The notes beneath the pieces are model-generated. The model worked only from the letters and a program-made list of their open reading frames with translations, ran no database searches and was not told the DNA's origin. Of a DNA stretch of 40,178 nt, positions 38,243 to 40,178 are shown piece after piece. The stretch covers positions 1-40,178 of the forward strand of contig JAGXFY010000066.1 in NCBI GenBank assembly GCA_024636985.1, in the 5' to 3' direction. The translations under genes were made by a program, and so were the position numbers. The first letter of the stretch is position 1, and each line of letters starts with the position of its first letter. This DNA comes from Petrocella sp024636985 (GTDB taxonomy: Bacteria > Bacillota > Clostridia > Lachnospirales > Vallitaleaceae).

Positions 38243-39904
38243 ATGGATGAAAATAAGATTGAGAAAATTGACGCATTAAATATAAAACCAGTAGGCCTCG
38301 GTGAAGAACTTGACCAGCAGAAGGATGAGAATAGAAAGCTGAAAGCAGAATTGGTTCATACAGATCAAGAACTGGAATTTCAAAACAAAGAAAAAGATAA
38401 ACGGGCCGAAGAACTTCTAATTGCCAAAAAGGAAATCTTTGAGCAAGCCAATATTATTGAAATACAAAAGGCATATTTTGTTGACAAACAACTATTGCAA
38501 GCAACTTTGGAAGCTATTGGAGATGCTGTCATATCATGCGATAGTAAGGCCAATATAGTTTTCATGAATAAAGTTGCTGAATTATTGACAGGGTGGGATA
38601 AAAAAGAGGCAGTAGGTCAACCAATCGAGGCAATATTTGATATTGTCGATGAAGCAACCATGGAAAAAAGTGAAAACATTGTTATGAATGTTCTATTAAG
38701 TGGAAAAATTCTTGAATTGACTGAAAAGACAATATTATTTACCAAGGAAAGAATTGAAGTGCCTATTGAAGACAGTGTAGCCCCTATTTTCCAAGAAAAT
38801 GGAGAAATAGTTGGAGCCATATTGGTATTTAGGGATGTTACAGAAAAAAAAAGAAGTCTTAAAAATATTGAATATTTAAGTTATCATGATAAACTTACAG
38901 GGCTTTATAATCGTAGATTTTATGAAGAAGAACTTAAGAGAATGGATCATAAAAGAAATCTACCTTTAAGCCTAATTATGGCAGATGTTAATGGCCTAAA
39001 GCTTGTTAATGATTCTTTCGGTCATGAGGTTGGAGATGAACTTCTAATAAAGACAGCAAGCGTTATTAGTAAAGTTTGTCGAAGTAATGATGTTTCAGCA
39101 AGACTTGGAGGCGATGAATTCATCATAATCCTGCCTAATTCCGATGAGGCTGATACAGTGAAAGTTATGGAACGCATTCAGTCATATTTGAAAAAGAAAA
39201 AAGTGAATGGTTTAGATATTTCACTTTCTCTAGGAGCCGAAACAAAGACTGTTATGGAAGAAGATATAAATGCTATTTTTAAAAATACTGAGGAACACAT
39301 GTATCGACAAAAAGTTTATAAAAGTTCAAGTATGAAAAAGAAAACCATAGATTTAATATCGAACACTTTATTTGAAAAAAATGGAAGAGAATTAATACAT
39401 TCTAAACATGTCAGTATTTTGGCAGAAGCACTTGCAACTAAAATGGGGCTTAATGAGGATGGCGTTAATTTAATGAGAGTGGTAGGGCTTATGCATGATA
39501 TAGGTAAAATAGGCAGCCCAGATAGCATCTTGAACAAGCCTGGGAAATTAACGATAGATGAGTATGACAAAATAATGAAGCATCCTGAAATTGGCTATAG
39601 AATACTAAGTTCTGTCAATGAATTTTCGGAGATGTCGGAGTGTGTCCTTCAGCACCATGAAAAATGGGACGGAACAGGATATCCCCAAGGGCTTAAAGAA
39701 GAAGACATCAAAGTTGAGGCGAGGATCATTGCAGTTTGTGATTCATATGATGCTATGGTGACACTAAGGACATATAAAGAGACCCTAAGTCATGAAGAAG
39801 CAATTAATGAGATTATAAGAGGCTCTGGTAGCCAGTTTGACCCAAAGATCGTAGAGAGTTTTACTGACATGATGATGAATGGCGAAAGAATCATATTAAG
39901 CTAA
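38243..39904 (+). CDS. PAS-GGDEF-HD-GYP protein, predicted cyclic-di-GMP synthase and phosphodiesterase
   Basis: The 553 residues begin with a coiled coil (about 20-75), then a PAS domain (about 82-202) ending in the FRDVTEKKR motif. The GGDEF domain (about 210-365) has an intact RLGGDEF (289-293) and Asp248, so it should make c-di-GMP from two GTP. An I-site RSND (280-283) stands exactly five residues before GGDEF, the canonical product-inhibition site. The HD-GYP domain (about 375-553) has His388, HDIGKIG (418-424) and HHEKWDGTGYP (471-481), so it should hydrolyse c-di-GMP. There is no membrane helix. A c-di-GMP riboswitch lies 370 bases upstream. Confidence 0.92.
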   Translation: MDENKIEKIDALNIKPVGLGEELDQQKDENRKLKAELVHTDQELEFQNKEKDKRAEELLIAKKEIFEQANIIEIQKAYFVDKQLLQATLEAIGDAVISCDSKANIVFMNKVAELLTGWDKKEAVGQPIEAIFDIVDEATMEKSENIVMNVLLSGKILELTEKTILFTKERIEVPIEDSVAPIFQENGEIVGAILVFRDVTEKKRSLKNIEYLSYHDKLTGLYNRRFYEEELKRMDHKRNLPLSLIMADVNGLKLVNDSFGHEVGDELLIKTASVISKVCRSNDVSARLGGDEFIIILPNSDEADTVKVMERIQSYLKKKKVNGLDISLSLGAETKTVMEEDINAIFKNTEEHMYRQKVYKSSSMKKKTIDLISNTLFEKNGRELIHSKHVSILAEALATKMGLNEDGVNLMRVVGLMHDIGKIGSPDSILNKPGKLTIDEYDKIMKHPEIGYRILSSVNEFSEMSECVLQHHEKWDGTGYPQGLKEEDIKVEARIIAVCDSYDAMVTLRTYKETLSHEEAINEIIRGSGSQFDPKIVESFTDMMMNGERIILS

Positions 39905-40033
39905 ATCGAATGAAAAACGCCAACCCCATCCCATTTAGTATCCAAAATGTAATTGCCTGTTTCAAGGTATTCATTAAGAATCCACACAACAAGAATTAAA
40001 CAACGCGTGCATAGAAAAAGAAAGGATGTTAAT

Positions 40034-40178
40034 ATGCTATATGAAATTAAAGATCAATTTTCAATTGATATGATATCAGATGAGGAAGGCCCACATATTT
40101 CTCTGTATCAGCCTACCCACAGACATTTTCAGGAAAACAAACAAGATACTATAGTGTTTAAAAATTTATTACGAGAGA
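40034..40178 (+). CDS. baeRF-family protein (N-terminal part, runs off the window)
   Basis: The 48 residues seen contain GPHISLYQPTHRHFQENKQD followed by FKNLLRE, the opening of the bacterial archaeo-eukaryotic release-factor-like (baeRF) family, where a strand and a PTHR block are typical. AAAGGATG lies six bases upstream of the ATG. The family has been proposed to act on stalled or specialised ribosomes, without firm proof. It starts 129 bases after the GGDEF/HD-GYP gene; the gap shows nothing of note. Confidence 0.75.
   Translation, partial: MLYEIKDQFSIDMISDEEGPHISLYQPTHRHFQENKQDTIVFKNLLRE

Noticed and set aside
1..40178. tRNA, rRNA, CRISPR array, prophage or complete insertion sequence
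   Set aside because: I read through all gaps and saw no cloverleaf core, regular repeat-spacer array, or transposase, integrase or phage protein.

Overview
The window is low-GC chromosomal DNA from a Gram-positive anaerobe, most likely class Clostridia (Lachnospirales/Vallitalea-like). The evidence is strong AGGAGG ribosome sites, TTGACA/TATAAT promoters with 17-bp spacers, the McsAB-ClpC protein-arginine-kinase operon, a ClpC-radA neighbourhood typical of that group, FeoAB with a small Cys-rich partner, and several Firmicutes-type riboswitches. The taxon is inferred from gene content only. Nearly all genes read on the + strand. No tRNA, rRNA, CRISPR array, prophage or intact transposase was seen.

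Layout. (1) 1-899: the 3' end of an unknown gene and a one-helix membrane protein, closed by a terminator. (2) 993-7988: a de novo purine operon purK-purE-purC-purF-purM-purN-purD behind a promoter with two inverted PurR-type boxes; purH and the FGAM synthetase genes are not in it. (3) 8033-8898: a TPP riboswitch and the thiamine transporter subunit ThiT. The riboswitch terminator hairpin also holds the ribosome site. (4) 8899-10039: a structured intergenic element, 15-bp tandem repeats and a minus-strand anchored protein. (5) 10263-13528: a HisKA_3 sensor kinase, its NarL-type regulator and an aminotransferase. (6) 13843-17095: a yxlEFG-like ABC exporter group, then CcdA and a TlpA-like thioredoxin lipoprotein. 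(7) 17144-23559: zinc-ribbon protein, mcsA, mcsB, clpC, a conserved unknown and radA. No ctsR is present. (8) 23733-28098: a LacI regulator and a carbohydrate ABC importer whose promoter spacer is a 12-bp palindrome. (9) 28274-30966: a Fur-box-controlled feoA-feoB-Cys-rich protein operon.

From about 31 kb on the DNA is more AT-rich, has long gaps and looks accessory. It holds a fluoride riboswitch in front of a truncated MutS-family gene, a soluble chemoreceptor with a CZB zinc domain, a tocopherol-cyclase-like protein, and a YihY-family membrane protein divergent from a short terminated leader. It continues with a YtxH / lmo0937-type / PRC-barrel operon, a class I cyclic-di-GMP riboswitch, a PAS-GGDEF-HD-GYP protein, and the start of a baeRF-family gene.

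The items most worth follow-up are: the c-di-GMP riboswitch lying upstream of an enzyme predicted to make and break c-di-GMP; two highly structured intergenic elements (9027-9221 and 13601-13790) that match nothing I recognise; the zinc-ribbon protein sitting where ctsR would be; the decaying fluoride-mutS locus; and a PLDc_N-like helical pair present both in the sensor kinase and in the nearby ABC operon. I did not find an unmistakably new multi-gene system.
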